NCBI GenBank assembly: GCA_019635315.1
Contig: JAHBZT010000002.1
Coordinates: 310,001-374,000, forward strand
Length of the DNA stretch: 64,000 bases
From: Rubrivivax sp.
GTDB lineage: Bacteria; Pseudomonadota; Gammaproteobacteria; Burkholderiales; Burkholderiaceae_C
Direction: 5' to 3'
This document shows positions 53,671 to 62,181 of this stretch, piece by piece (the first letter of the stretch is position 1; the number at the start of each line of letters is the position of its first letter). Position numbers and translations under genes: made by a program. The notes under the pieces were generated by a model. It ran no database searches, was not told the origin of the DNA, and was given only the letters and a program-made list of their open reading frames with translations.

Positions 53671-55176
53671 TCAGGCGCCCGGCAGCACCAGCCGCAGCGG
53701 CCCGCTGCGCTGCCAGGTCGCGGCCTCCTCCTGCAGCAGGAACAGCGTGCGCGGGTGACTCTGGGCCCAGGCCGGCGAGAAGCCGAGCAGCGCGTCGCGG
53801 CCGGCCGCGCGCAGCGACAGCGCCCGCGGGTCGACCGCACCGCGCGCATGGCACTTGATCACCGCCAGCCGCAGGCACAGCGCCTGCCAGGCGAAGGTCT
53901 CGCTCGCCAGCTGCGGCTCCACCTTGCGCAGGCCGCCGCGCTGCGCCAGCACGAGGTCGCCGATGCGCCGTTGCTGGCTCTGCGAGAAGCCGGGCGCATC
54001 GACATGCGCCAGCAGGTAGGCGCTGTGGCGGTGGTGGTCGTGGTGCGAGACCATCAGCCCGACCTCGTGCAGCGCGCAGGCCCAGGCCAGCTCGCGCCGC
54101 ATGTCGGTGTCGGCCTCGGGCATCGCGCCGTCGAACAGCGCCATCGCGACCGAGGCCACGCGCTCGGCCTGGCCGGCCTCGACGTCGAAGCGGCGCTGCA
54201 GCTCGGCCACCGTGGCGTCGCGCATGTCGCGCGGGCGCTGGCGCTGCAGCGCCAGCAGCCGCTCGTGCAGGTCGACGATCACGCCCTGGCGCAGCGCGCC
54301 CTTGGCCGGCCACAGCGCGCGGATGTCGAAGTGCGCGGCCAGCGTGTACAGGATGGCCAGCCCGCCCGGCAGCACGGCGCGGCGCTCGGGCTTCAGGCCC
54401 GGCATCTCGATGCGGTCGGTGCGGCCCGCGGCGATGCAGCGCTCGATGCACCAGCGCAGCCCGGCCGGCGTGATGCGCCCGTCGGTGATGCCGCTGGCGG
54501 CCAGCAGCTGGCTCACCGCGCCGGCGGTGCCGGACGAACCCATGGCCTGCGTCCAGTGCACCGGCGCGAAGGGCTGCAGCGCCTCCTCCAGCTCGGCGCC
54601 GGCGGCGACCTGGGCGGCGCGGAAGCCGGCCTCGCTGATGCGGCCGTCCTCGAAGTAGCGCATCGACAGGCCCACGCAGCCGACGCCGAACGACTCGGCG
54701 ACCAGCGGCGTGCGGCCCTGGCCGAGGATCAGTTCGGTCGAGCGGCCGCCGATGTCGATCACGAGGCGGCGCTCGTCGCCGGGCTGCAGGTGGGCCACGC
54801 CGGCGTAGATCAGCCGCGCCTCCTCGCGCCCGGAGATGACCTCGATCGGATGGCCCAGCGCCTCCTGCGCGCGCAGCAGGAAGGCGTTGCGGTTGCGCGC
54901 CTCGCGCAGCGTCTGCGTCGCCACCGCGCGCACCTGGCCGGTCTCGAAGCCGTTCAGGCGCTGCGCGAAGTGGCGCAGGCAGGCCAGCCCGCGCTGCGCC
55001 GCGTCCTCCGTGAGCATGCCGTTGGCGTCCAGCCCGGCGCCCAGGCGCACGGTCTCCTTCAGGTAGTCGATGCGCCGGTAGCGCCCGTTGGGCAACTGGC
55101 CGATCTCCAGCCGGAAGCTGTTCGACCCCATGTCCACGGCCGCCAGCAGCCCGCCCGGATTGACCCTCGACTCCAT
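53671..55176 (-). CDS. ppx: Exopolyphosphatase / guanosine pentaphosphatase (Ppx/GppA)
   Basis: Degrades polyphosphate from the ends or pppGpp to ppGpp. The 501-residue product has the ASKHA phosphate-binding loop AAVDMGSNSFRLEIG, then ATQTLREARNRNAFL and VIDIGGRSTELILG. The C-terminal HD-like domain has CALHEVGLMVSHHDHHRHS. The ATG at 55176 begins MESRVNPGG, just ahead of the conserved core. It is convergent with the ppk-sixA pair, so synthesis and breakdown genes are adjacent. Confidence 0.95.
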   Translation of the reverse strand: MESRVNPGGLLAAVDMGSNSFRLEIGQLPNGRYRRIDYLKETVRLGAGLDANGMLTEDAAQRGLACLRHFAQRLNGFETGQVRAVATQTLREARNRNAFLLRAQEALGHPIEVISGREEARLIYAGVAHLQPGDERRLVIDIGGRSTELILGQGRTPLVAESFGVGCVGLSMRYFEDGRISEAGFRAAQVAAGAELEEALQPFAPVHWTQAMGSSGTAGAVSQLLAASGITDGRITPAGLRWCIERCIAAGRTDRIEMPGLKPERRAVLPGGLAILYTLAAHFDIRALWPAKGALRQGVIVDLHERLLALQRQRPRDMRDATVAELQRRFDVEAGQAERVASVAMALFDGAMPEADTDMRRELAWACALHEVGLMVSHHDHHRHSAYLLAHVDAPGFSQSQQRRIGDLVLAQRGGLRKVEPQLASETFAWQALCLRLAVIKCHARGAVDPRALSLRAAGRDALLGFSPAWAQSHPRTLFLLQEEAATWQRSGPLRLVLPGA

Positions 55177-55214
55177 GGTGTGATCGTACCCGGCGCCTCC
55201 TGGGGCACGCTGCC

Positions 55215-55220
55215 TAGAAT
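55215..55220 (+). promoter_or_regulatory. -10 element (TAGAAT) of the dienelactone hydrolase gene
   Basis: TAGAATGCGCC lies 44 bp before the ATG at 55264. It matches the same motif before dcd and xseB. A -35 box is unclear. Confidence 0.45.
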
Positions 55221-55263
55221 GCGCCCCTTCGTTGGACCGTCCGCACACCGAAGGGGACCCGCC

Positions 55264-56142
55264 ATGCTGAAGGAAGAGTTCGAGACCCTGGTGCCGGCCA
55301 CGCCGGCCCTCAGCCGCCGCGGCTTCGTCGGCGGCACGCTGGGCGCCGGCTTCGCCGCCGCCGCAGGCCCGATCGCCGCGCAGTCCGTGGTCAACACGCC
55401 CAGCGACGGGCTCACCGTCGGCGAGGTGATGGTGCCGGTGGGCGACTTCCGCATGCCGGTCTACCGCGCCGCGCCGGCCGGCCGCACCGGGCTGCCGGTG
55501 GTGCTGGTCGTCAGCGAGATCTTCGGCGTGCACGAGCACATCGCCGACGTCGCGCGGCGCTTCGCGCGCGCCGGCTACATGGCGCTGGCCCCGGAACTGT
55601 TCGTGCGCCAGGGCGACGCCGCCAGCTACGGCGAGATCGCCAAGCTGATCGCCGAGGTCATCTCGCAGGTGCCGGACCAGCAGGTCATGGGTGACCTCGA
55701 CGCCACGGTGGCCTGGGCGCGCACGCAGGGCGCGGACACCGGCAAGGTCGGCGTCACCGGCTTCTGCTGGGGCGGCCGCATCACCTGGATGTACGCCGCG
55801 CACAACCCGGCGGTGAAGGCCGGCGTGGCCTGGTACGGGCGGCTGGTCGGCAACGCGACGCCGCAGACGCCCACGCACCCGGTGGATGTCGCGGCCCGGC
55901 TGCACGCACCGGTGCTCGGCCTGTACGGCGAGAAGGACACCGGCATCCCGCTGGACACGGTGGAGCGCATGAAGGCCGCGCTCGCCGCCGGCAGCGCGGC
56001 GGCGAGGAAGAGCGAGTTCGTCGTCTACCCCGACGCGCCGCACGCCTTCCACGCCGACTACCGACCCAGCTTCCGCAAGGAGGCGGCGGAGGACGGCTGG
56101 AAGCGCTGCCTGGCCTGGTTCAAGGCGAACGGCGTGGCCTGA
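55264..56142 (+). CDS. Dienelactone-hydrolase-family protein with Tat signal
   Basis: A 292-residue alpha/beta hydrolase. SRRGFVGG in the N-terminus is a twin-arginine motif followed by a hydrophobic stretch to IAAQS, so it is probably exported folded through Tat. The catalytic nucleophile is Cys in GFCWGG, with Glu in VSEIFGVHEH and Asp and His in YGEKDTGIP and DAPHAFHAD. Known homologues hydrolyse dienelactone in chloro-aromatic breakdown or act on other esters; the periplasmic form here suggests a different substrate. It is monocistronic, divergent from ppx. Confidence 0.9.
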   Translation: MLKEEFETLVPATPALSRRGFVGGTLGAGFAAAAGPIAAQSVVNTPSDGLTVGEVMVPVGDFRMPVYRAAPAGRTGLPVVLVVSEIFGVHEHIADVARRFARAGYMALAPELFVRQGDAASYGEIAKLIAEVISQVPDQQVMGDLDATVAWARTQGADTGKVGVTGFCWGGRITWMYAAHNPAVKAGVAWYGRLVGNATPQTPTHPVDVAARLHAPVLGLYGEKDTGIPLDTVERMKAALAAGSAAARKSEFVVYPDAPHAFHADYRPSFRKEAAEDGWKRCLAWFKANGVA

Positions 56143-56287
56143 GTGCGTGAAAGGCCGACCCGTGCGCCCGCGCAGGGGCGGCCACGCGCGCCCTGGTCGG
56201 GCCGGCCGCGGTCCGCGGCCCCGGGGCCCTTGACAGGCTCTGTACGATGAGGGGTCGGCGCGTGCAGCAGGCCGCGCCCGACCCTCC

Positions 56288-57106
56288 ATGACCCTCCTGT
56301 CCATCATCCTGGCCACCGCCGCCGGTGGCCTGCTCTCGGTCGTCATCGCGGCGTCGCTGACCGTGGCCGTGCTCGGCCGCGTCGTCAAGAGCCTGGTCAG
56401 CCTGTCGGCCGGCGTGCTGCTGGGCACCGCGCTGCTGCACATGCTGCCGGAGGCCTTCGGCGCCCACGCCGACCACGTGCACCGCATCGGCGAGGAGCTC
56501 CACCACCACCCGACGCCGACGACGCTGTTCGCGACGCTGCTCGGCGGCCTGCTGTTCTTCTGGCTGCTCGAGAAGGCCGAGCTGTACCGACATGCCCACC
56601 ACCACGAGGGCGACGGGCACGACCACCACCACCACTTCGACGCCCAGCAGGCCGGCCGCGGCGGCCTGGCGGTGCTGCTGGGCGACGGCGTGCACAACTT
56701 CTGCGACGGCGTGATCATCGCCGCCGCCTTCCTGACCGACCCGATGCTGGGCTGGATCACCACGCTGGCGGTGGCGGCGCACGAGATCCCGCAGGAGGCG
56801 GGCGACTACATCGTGCTGCTCAACGCCGGCTTCACGCGCCTGCGCGCGCTGCTGTTCAACGGCCTGTCCGGGCTCGCCGCCGTGGCCGGCGGCGTCGCCG
56901 GCTACTTCCTGCTCGGCCGCTTCGACGTGCTGCTGCCCTACCTGCTGGTGGTGGCCAGCAGCAGCTTCATCTATGTCGCGGTGGCGGACCTGCTGCCGCA
57001 GCTGCAGCAGCGCCTGGCCTGGCGCGAGACGCTGGCCCAGGTGACCTGGCTGGTGTCCGGCCTGCTGCTCGTGCTGCTGGTGCGCGAGATGCTGCACGCG
57101 CACTGA
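56288..57106 (+). CDS. ZIP-family divalent metal transporter
   Basis: Imports zinc, iron or similar metals. The 272-residue product has eight hydrophobic spans and a histidine-rich cytoplasmic loop (HAHHHEGDGHDHHHHF). The transport signature HNFCDGVIIAAAF with LAVAAHEIPQEAGDY lies in helices IV and V. TTGACA at 56230 lies 58 bp before the ATG, but no clear -10 follows. A metal-responsive site is not recognisable. It is convergent with the UspA gene. Confidence 0.93.
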   Translation: MTLLSIILATAAGGLLSVVIAASLTVAVLGRVVKSLVSLSAGVLLGTALLHMLPEAFGAHADHVHRIGEELHHHPTPTTLFATLLGGLLFFWLLEKAELYRHAHHHEGDGHDHHHHFDAQQAGRGGLAVLLGDGVHNFCDGVIIAAAFLTDPMLGWITTLAVAAHEIPQEAGDYIVLLNAGFTRLRALLFNGLSGLAAVAGGVAGYFLLGRFDVLLPYLLVVASSSFIYVAVADLLPQLQQRLAWRETLAQVTWLVSGLLLVLLVREMLHAH

Positions 57107-57174
57107 GACCCAGGCCCGCCGCGACCCGCGCGGCGGCCGGGCCGGGCACAGGCGCCGCGGCCCGGCGCGAAGGC

Positions 57175-57609
57175 TCAGCGTACCACCAGCACCGGCAGCG
57201 TGCTGTGCGTCAGCACCTTCTGCGTCTCGCTGCCCAGCAGCAGCGCGCTGACGCCGCGACGACCGTGCGAGGCCATCACGATGAGGTCGCAGCCCTGCGT
57301 CTTGGCATGGTCCAGGATCGCCTCCCAGGGGTGCAGCGCCTCCACCGTGTGGCCCTGGACGGCGACGCCGGCGGCCTTGGCGGCGTCGGTGGCGGTCTGC
57401 ACGCGCGCGGCGGCCAGGCGCTCCTGCGCGTCGTAGAACTCCTGCGGCGGCACCGGCTGCATCTCGGAGATCGCGCTGTAGGGGAAGGGCTCCTTGACCG
57501 CGAGCACGGCGATCTGCGCACCGCACAGCTTGGCCAGTGCGAGCGCGCTGGTCAGCGCCTTGGCGGTGATCTCGGACCCGTCGGTGGGGAACAGGATGCG
57601 CTTGTACAT
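57175..57609 (-). CDS. Universal stress protein, UspA family
   Basis: A 144-residue USP. It starts MYKRILFPTDGSEITAKAL and carries the ATP-type motif A-SHG-RRGVSALLL-GS (first Gly of G-x2-G-x9-GS is Ala here) and the end LPVLVVR. ATP binding is probable. The gene lies between the convergent ZIP gene and, 82 bp upstream, the sulfurtransferase gene on the same strand. The particular stress is unknown. Confidence 0.92.
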   Translation of the reverse strand: MYKRILFPTDGSEITAKALTSALALAKLCGAQIAVLAVKEPFPYSAISEMQPVPPQEFYDAQERLAAARVQTATDAAKAAGVAVQGHTVEALHPWEAILDHAKTQGCDLIVMASHGRRGVSALLLGSETQKVLTHSTLPVLVVR

Positions 57610-57691
57610 GCGGGCTCCTTCGGTTGGCGCCGGCCGGGCCGGCTGTGGCGTCGCAGTGTGGCGTGCGGCGGCGGCGGCGGCTTGACGCGGG

Positions 57692-58531
57692 TCAACCGCG
57701 CGCCACCGGCCGCGACGGGTCGCTGCACCACTCGCTCCACGAGCCCGGGTACAGCGCCGGTGCATCGTACCCCGCGTGCAGCATCGCGAGCAGGTTGTGG
57801 CAGGCGGTGACGCCGGAGCCGCACTGGTGCACGACCTCGGCATCGCCGCCGCCGAGCGCGTCGAACTCGGCGCGCAGCTGCTCGGCCGGCTTGAAACGGC
57901 CGTCGGCGGCCAGGTTGTCCTTGAAGAAGCGCAGCGTCGCGCCCGGGATGTGGCCGGCCACCGGGTCCAGCGGCTCGGACTCGCCGCGGAAGCGCTCGGC
58001 CGAGCGCGCGTCGAACAGGCGCACGCGGCCCAGGCGCTGCAGCAGCGCGTCGGCGTCGACGGTGGGCATCGCCGGCGCGCCGGCGGGGTAGGGCGGCTGC
58101 GGCCCCGCCGGCGGCACCTCGGTGACCAGCGTGCCGCCCGCGCGCTGCCAGGCGGCGACGCCGCCGTCGAGCACCGCGACCGCCTCGTGGCCCAGCCAGC
58201 GCAGCAGCCACCAGGCGCGCGACGCATACGGGCCACCCTGGTGGTCGTAGCAGACGACCTGGCGTCCGGGCACCAGGCCCCAGCGGCCGGCGGCGGCGGC
58301 CAGCGCGGCGCGCTCCGGCAGCGGGTGGCGGCCGTTGCGGCCGGTCTTGGCGCCCGAGAGGTCGCGGTCCAGGTGCACGTACAGCGCCCCGGGCAGGTGG
58401 CCGGCGGCATAGGCACGTTCGCCGCTGCCGGTGTCGACGAGGTCGAAGCCGCAGTCCAGCAGCAGCGGCGGCGCGGGGCCGTCCAGCAGGGCTTGCAGTG
58501 CTTCGGCCGTGATCAGCGTGCGGTAGGTCAT
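57692..58531 (-). CDS. sseA: Sulfurtransferase, mercaptopyruvate/thiosulfate type
   Basis: A 279-residue protein of two rhodanese domains, the second active. The active-site loop is HQCGSGVTACHN, where CGSGVTA is the signature of 3-mercaptopyruvate sulfurtransferase; thiosulfate-type enzymes have CRKGVT. The inactive first domain holds LLLDCGFDL and YAAGHLPGALYVHLDRD. It probably functions in cyanide detoxification or sulfur transfer. It lies 39 bp after the DMT transporter gene on the same strand, so they may be cotranscribed. Confidence 0.9.
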   Translation of the reverse strand: MTYRTLITAEALQALLDGPAPPLLLDCGFDLVDTGSGERAYAAGHLPGALYVHLDRDLSGAKTGRNGRHPLPERAALAAAAGRWGLVPGRQVVCYDHQGGPYASRAWWLLRWLGHEAVAVLDGGVAAWQRAGGTLVTEVPPAGPQPPYPAGAPAMPTVDADALLQRLGRVRLFDARSAERFRGESEPLDPVAGHIPGATLRFFKDNLAADGRFKPAEQLRAEFDALGGGDAEVVHQCGSGVTACHNLLAMLHAGYDAPALYPGSWSEWCSDPSRPVARG

Positions 58532-58570
58532 CGGGGTGTCGGCGGGTGAGGGGGAAGGGCAGGAAGACGT

Positions 58571-59461
58571 TCAGGTCTCGGTCGGGCCGGCGTCGGCCGG
58601 CGCCGTGCGCTGGCGCAGGAAGGTCGCCGCGATGCCGGCGCCGACGATCAGCACCATGCCGGCCAGTGCCATCAGCGTCACCGGGTCGTCGAACAGCCAG
58701 ACGCCGAAGGCGAAGCCGAAGGCGATGCCCAGGTAGTTCAGCGTCGCGATGCCCAGCGTGGCGCCGGTGGCGTAGGCCAGCGTCATCATCCATTGCGCGG
58801 CGGTGGCGAGCACGCCGATGGCCAGCAGCAGCCCGGCGCCGCGCAGCGTGTGCATGTGCAGTCCGCCGTCGGCCAGCGCGATCGCCAGCCCGGCCACGAC
58901 GCCGGCCAGCGAGAAATAGAAGACGGTGCGCTCGCCCGGCTCGCCGATGCGCCCGAGCGCCGTCACCTGCAGGTAGGCCACCGCCGCCAGCAGGCCCGAC
59001 AGCAGGCCGACGAGCCCGTGCCAGAGCTGGTCCTGCTCGATCGTCGGGCGCAGCACCATGGCCACGCCGGCGAAGCCGGCCAGCACCGCCAGCACCAGGC
59101 GGCCGTCGAGGCCACGCGTGGCATTCATCAGCAGCGCGCCGCCCATCAGGAACATCGCGATCCACACCGAACTCATGTAGTTCAGCGTCATCGCGGTGCC
59201 CAGCGGCAGGCCGCCGATGGCGTAGAACCAGAGCACCAGCGCCACGGTGCCGCTGAGGCTGCGCCACAGGTGCATGGCCGGCACCGGCGTGCGCCAGCTG
59301 ATGCGCCGCGCGCGCAGCACGCCGCCCATCAGCACCAGGCCCACGAGCGAGCGGTAGAGCACGATCTCGCCGGCGCGGTAGTCGGCCGACGCGTACTTCA
59401 CCGCCACGGCCATCAGCGAGAACAGCAGCGCGGCACCGATCATCAGCAGGGCGGGCGACAT
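58571..59461 (-). CDS. EamA/DMT-superfamily transporter
   Basis: A 296-residue inner-membrane protein with ten predicted spans in two EamA repeats (residues 5-135 and 145-285). The first span leads to KYASADYRAGEIVLYRSLVG, and the second repeat has the segment ATAAQWMMTLAYATGATLGIATLNYLG in parts. Members export metabolites such as amino acids or purines. The substrate is unknown. It is upstream of sseA and downstream of the Rieske gene on the same strand. Confidence 0.88.
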   Translation of the reverse strand: MSPALLMIGAALLFSLMAVAVKYASADYRAGEIVLYRSLVGLVLMGGVLRARRISWRTPVPAMHLWRSLSGTVALVLWFYAIGGLPLGTAMTLNYMSSVWIAMFLMGGALLMNATRGLDGRLVLAVLAGFAGVAMVLRPTIEQDQLWHGLVGLLSGLLAAVAYLQVTALGRIGEPGERTVFYFSLAGVVAGLAIALADGGLHMHTLRGAGLLLAIGVLATAAQWMMTLAYATGATLGIATLNYLGIAFGFAFGVWLFDDPVTLMALAGMVLIVGAGIAATFLRQRTAPADAGPTET

Positions 59462-59588
59462 CGGGCGATGCTAGCCCGAGTGCCGCCCGCCGCCTGTGCC
59501 GGCGCGCTTGGCAAGCCGATGTGGCCCTGCCACCTTGCCGGACCCCGGCCGGGGGGCGGGCCGGCCCGGCCCGGCCCGCCCTCGGGGC

Positions 59589-60710
59589 TCAATCGCGCGT
59601 CGGCGCCAGCCCCATCTCGCGCCGGTACCACTCGTGGAAGTGCTGCATGCCGTCTTCCATCGGGCTCTGGTAGGGGCCGGCCTCGTCGTCGCCGCGCTCC
59701 ATCAGCGCGCGGCGCCCGGCGTCCATGCGCAGGGCGATCTCGTCGTCCTCCTCGCAGGTCTCCATGTAGGCCGCCTGCTGGGCCTCGACGAACTCGCGCT
59801 CGAAGGCGACGATCTCCTCGGGGTAGAAGAACTCCACCAGGTTCAGCGTCTTCTGCGGCCCCTTGGGAAACAGCGTCGAGACGACCAGCACATGCGGGTA
59901 CCACTCGACCATCACGGTCGGGTAGTAGGTCAGCCAGATCGCGCCATGCGCCGGCGTCTTGCCGCCGCTGTAGTCCAGCACCGCCTGGTGCCAGCGCTGG
60001 TAGACCGGCGAGCCGGCGCGCGCCAGCGACTGGTTGACGCCCACCGTCTGCACCGAATGGTGGCGGCCGAACTCCCAGCGCAGGTCGTCGCAGGTCACGA
60101 AGCGGCCCAGGCCCGGGTGGAACGGCCCGACGTGGTAGTCCTCCAGGTAGACCTCGATGAAGGTCTTCCAGTTGTAGTCGCACTCGTGCAGCACGGCACG
60201 GTCGAACTGGTAGCCGCTGAAGTCGAGGTCGGCCGCCGCGCCGAGCCCGGCGAGGTCGGTGCAGACCTCGCGCCCGTTGTGCTCGAACAACAAGCCCTGC
60301 CAGTTCTGCAACGGATAGTTGCGCAGGTTCAGCCCCGGATCGCAGTCGAAGTGCGGTGCGCCAACCAGCTTGCCGTGCAGGTCGTAGGTCCAGCGGTGCA
60401 GCGGGCAGACGATGTTCGACGCGGTCTGGCCGCGGCCCTTGAGCATCACCGCCTGCCGGTGGCGGCAGACGTTGGACACCAGCTCGATGCCGCCGGCCGT
60501 GTGCACCAGCGCCCGGCCTTCGCCTTCCTGCGCCAGCGCCAGGTAGTCGCCGACCTCGGGCACCGCCAGCGCATGCCCGAGGTAGCGCGGGGCATGCTGG
60601 AAGATGAGTTCCTGTTCGCTGCGGAACAGGCCCTCGTCGAAATAGCTGGTGACCGGAAGCTGCGAGCGGCTGCGCGCGAGCGATTCGAGGCTGATGCTCA
60701 GGTCCGACAT
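59589..60710 (-). CDS. Rieske aromatic-ring-hydroxylating-type oxygenase, alpha subunit
   Basis: A 373-residue terminal oxygenase. The Rieske ligands are Cys and His in NVCRHRQAVMLKG and Cys and His in IVCPLHRWTYDL. The mononuclear iron histidines are in YLEDYHVGPFHPG, and a C-terminal Asp fits the third ligand. It lies apart from any reductase or small subunit, so it is an orphan that must share a reductase. The choline-monooxygenase-like branch of Rieske enzymes is a possible home. The ATG at 60710 starts MSDLSISLESLARSRSQLPVT; upstream codons are not conserved in character. Confidence 0.88.
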   Translation of the reverse strand: MSDLSISLESLARSRSQLPVTSYFDEGLFRSEQELIFQHAPRYLGHALAVPEVGDYLALAQEGEGRALVHTAGGIELVSNVCRHRQAVMLKGRGQTASNIVCPLHRWTYDLHGKLVGAPHFDCDPGLNLRNYPLQNWQGLLFEHNGREVCTDLAGLGAAADLDFSGYQFDRAVLHECDYNWKTFIEVYLEDYHVGPFHPGLGRFVTCDDLRWEFGRHHSVQTVGVNQSLARAGSPVYQRWHQAVLDYSGGKTPAHGAIWLTYYPTVMVEWYPHVLVVSTLFPKGPQKTLNLVEFFYPEEIVAFEREFVEAQQAAYMETCEEDDEIALRMDAGRRALMERGDDEAGPYQSPMEDGMQHFHEWYRREMGLAPTRD

Positions 60711-60824
60711 GATCCGACCGGATCCTCCTTGCCAAATGGCGCTGAAAAGGACTTCCAACCGTACCGCCTGGCGACCCCCTGGAGGCGGCCCGCTGGGGGC
60801 CGGCCATGGCGGCGACTCAGAACC

Positions 60825-60842
60825 CGGGAGCGAACGCTCCGG
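60825..60842. promoter_or_regulatory. Palindrome just downstream of the Rieske gene promoter
   Basis: GGAGCG-AA-CGCTCC (within CGGGAGCGAACGCTCCGG) lies about ten bases beyond the -10 TAGAAT on the minus strand, at the expected transcription start. It might be an operator or a 5' mRNA hairpin. Confidence 0.3.
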
Positions 60843-60854
60843 ACGAAGAGCGGG

Positions 60855-60860
60855 ATTCTA
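60855..60860 (-). promoter_or_regulatory. -10 element (TAGAAT) for the Rieske oxygenase gene
   Basis: On the minus strand the sequence reads GGGTAGAATCCCGC, 145 bp before the ATG at 60710, giving a leader of about 135 nt. A -35 box is not evident. Confidence 0.4.
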
Positions 60861-60966
60861 CCCACGGCCCCCGGCAGGCGCCCCCCGGCAAGGACCCGCA
60901 GGGCCGAGGGCCGAAATCGGCCGCGGCACGCCGCCGCGGCGCACTGGCCCTGGTGCGGGCATTGTC

Positions 60967-60972
60967 TAGAAT
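60967..60972 (+). promoter_or_regulatory. -10 element (TAGAAT) for the xseB-ispA-dxs operon
   Basis: TAGAATGCCGG lies 24 bp before the xseB ATG, giving a very short leader. It matches the motif before several other genes here. Confidence 0.5.
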
Positions 60973-60996
60973 GCCGGTCTGATTTCATCTCCCGAA

Positions 60997-61230
60997 ATGG
61001 CCCGCAGCGCAGCCGCCCCGAAAGAACCCGCCAGCTACGAACAGGCCCTGGCCGAGCTCGACCGCCTGGTCGAGCAGATGGAGGCTGGCCAGCTGCCGCT
61101 GGACCAACTGCTCGACGGCTACCGCCGCGGCGCCGAATTGCTGGCCTGGTGCCGCGCCCGCCTGCAGGCCGTCGAGGAGCAGGTCAAGGTGCTGGAGGAC
61201 GGTCAGCTCAAGCCATGGACAGCGGCGTGA
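60997..61230 (+). CDS. xseB: Exodeoxyribonuclease VII small subunit
   Basis: A 77-residue helical protein that binds XseA and is needed for exonuclease VII. The family signature is [20 protein letters not shown] in parts, then [21 protein letters not shown] and LEDGQLKPW. It overlaps ispA by 16 bp; the three genes xseB-ispA-dxs form the common isoprenoid operon. Confidence 0.95.
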   Translation: MARSAAAPKEPASYEQALAELDRLVEQMEAGQLPLDQLLDGYRRGAELLAWCRARLQAVEEQVKVLEDGQLKPWTAA

Positions 61231-62177
61231 GCGTGGCCCGCCAGCGCCCGCCGGCCGCCGCGGCGCCGGACTTCGAACGCTGGGCGCGCGGCGAACTGGC
61301 CGCGGTCGAACAGGCGCTGGACACCTGGGTGCCCGCCGACGCGCCCGCCGGGCTGGGCGAGGCGATGCGCTACGGCGTGCTCGACGGCGGCAAGCGGCTG
61401 CGGCCGCTCCTCGTGCTGGCGGCCTGCGACGCGGTCGACGGCGAGCGCGGCGCGGCGATGCGCGCGGCGGTGGCGGTCGAGCTGATCCACGCCTATTCGC
61501 TGGTGCACGACGACATGCCGTGCATGGACAACGACGTGCTGCGCCGCGGCAAGCCCACCGTGCACGTGCGCTACGGCCAGGCCCAGGCCATGCTGGCCGG
61601 CGACGCGATGCAGGCGCTGGCCTTCGAGGTGCTGACGCCCCTGCCGGGCGAGTCCCCGGCGCCCGAGGGGTCGGCCGGCCTCGCCCCCGCGCTGCAGGCC
61701 CGGCTCGTCGCGCTGCTGGCGCGCGCCGCCGGCCATGCCGGCATGGCCGGCGGGCAGGCGATCGACCTGGCCAGCATCGGCCAGCGCCTGTCCGAGGCGC
61801 AGCTGCGCGACATGCACCGGCGCAAGACCGGCGCGCTGCTGCAGGCCAGCGTGCTCATGGGCGCGGCCTGCGGCGCCGCGCCGGCGCCGGTGCAGGCCGC
61901 GCTGGGCGACTATGGCGGCGCCGTCGGCCTGGCCTTCCAGGTCGTCGACGACATCCTGGACTGCACGCAGGCCTCGGAGACGCTGGGCAAGACCGCCGGC
62001 AAGGACCAGGAATACGACAAGCCCACCTATGTCTCGCTGCTGGGGCTGGACGGCGCACGCCGCGAGGCCGAGGCGCTGCGCCGGCAGGCGCATGCCGCGC
62101 TGGCCCGCAGCGGTCTCGGCGACGCGGCGGCGCTGCTCGCGCTGCTGGCCGACAAGGTGGTCGAGCGCGAGAATTGA
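61215..62177 (+). CDS. ispA: Farnesyl diphosphate synthase (polyprenyl synthetase)
   Basis: Makes farnesyl diphosphate from DMAPP/GPP and IPP. The 320-residue product has the first Asp-rich motif [12 protein letters not shown], the second VVDDILD, and the lysine segment [29 protein letters not shown] matches FPP-type bacterial enzymes. The ATG at 61215 overlaps xseB; a GTG at 61227 is the alternative start. It lies immediately before dxs. Confidence 0.95.
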   Translation: MDSGVSVARQRPPAAAAPDFERWARGELAAVEQALDTWVPADAPAGLGEAMRYGVLDGGKRLRPLLVLAACDAVDGERGAAMRAAVAVELIHAYSLVHDDMPCMDNDVLRRGKPTVHVRYGQAQAMLAGDAMQALAFEVLTPLPGESPAPEGSAGLAPALQARLVALLARAAGHAGMAGGQAIDLASIGQRLSEAQLRDMHRRKTGALLQASVLMGAACGAAPAPVQAALGDYGGAVGLAFQVVDDILDCTQASETLGKTAGKDQEYDKPTYVSLLGLDGARREAEALRRQAHAALARSGLGDAAALLALLADKVVEREN

Positions 62178-62181
62178 GACC

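Noticed and set aside
56230-56258. Complete sigma-70 promoter for the ZIP transporter
   Set aside because: TTGACA is perfect, but no acceptable -10 lies 15-19 bp downstream, so only the -35-like box is noted in the gene entry.
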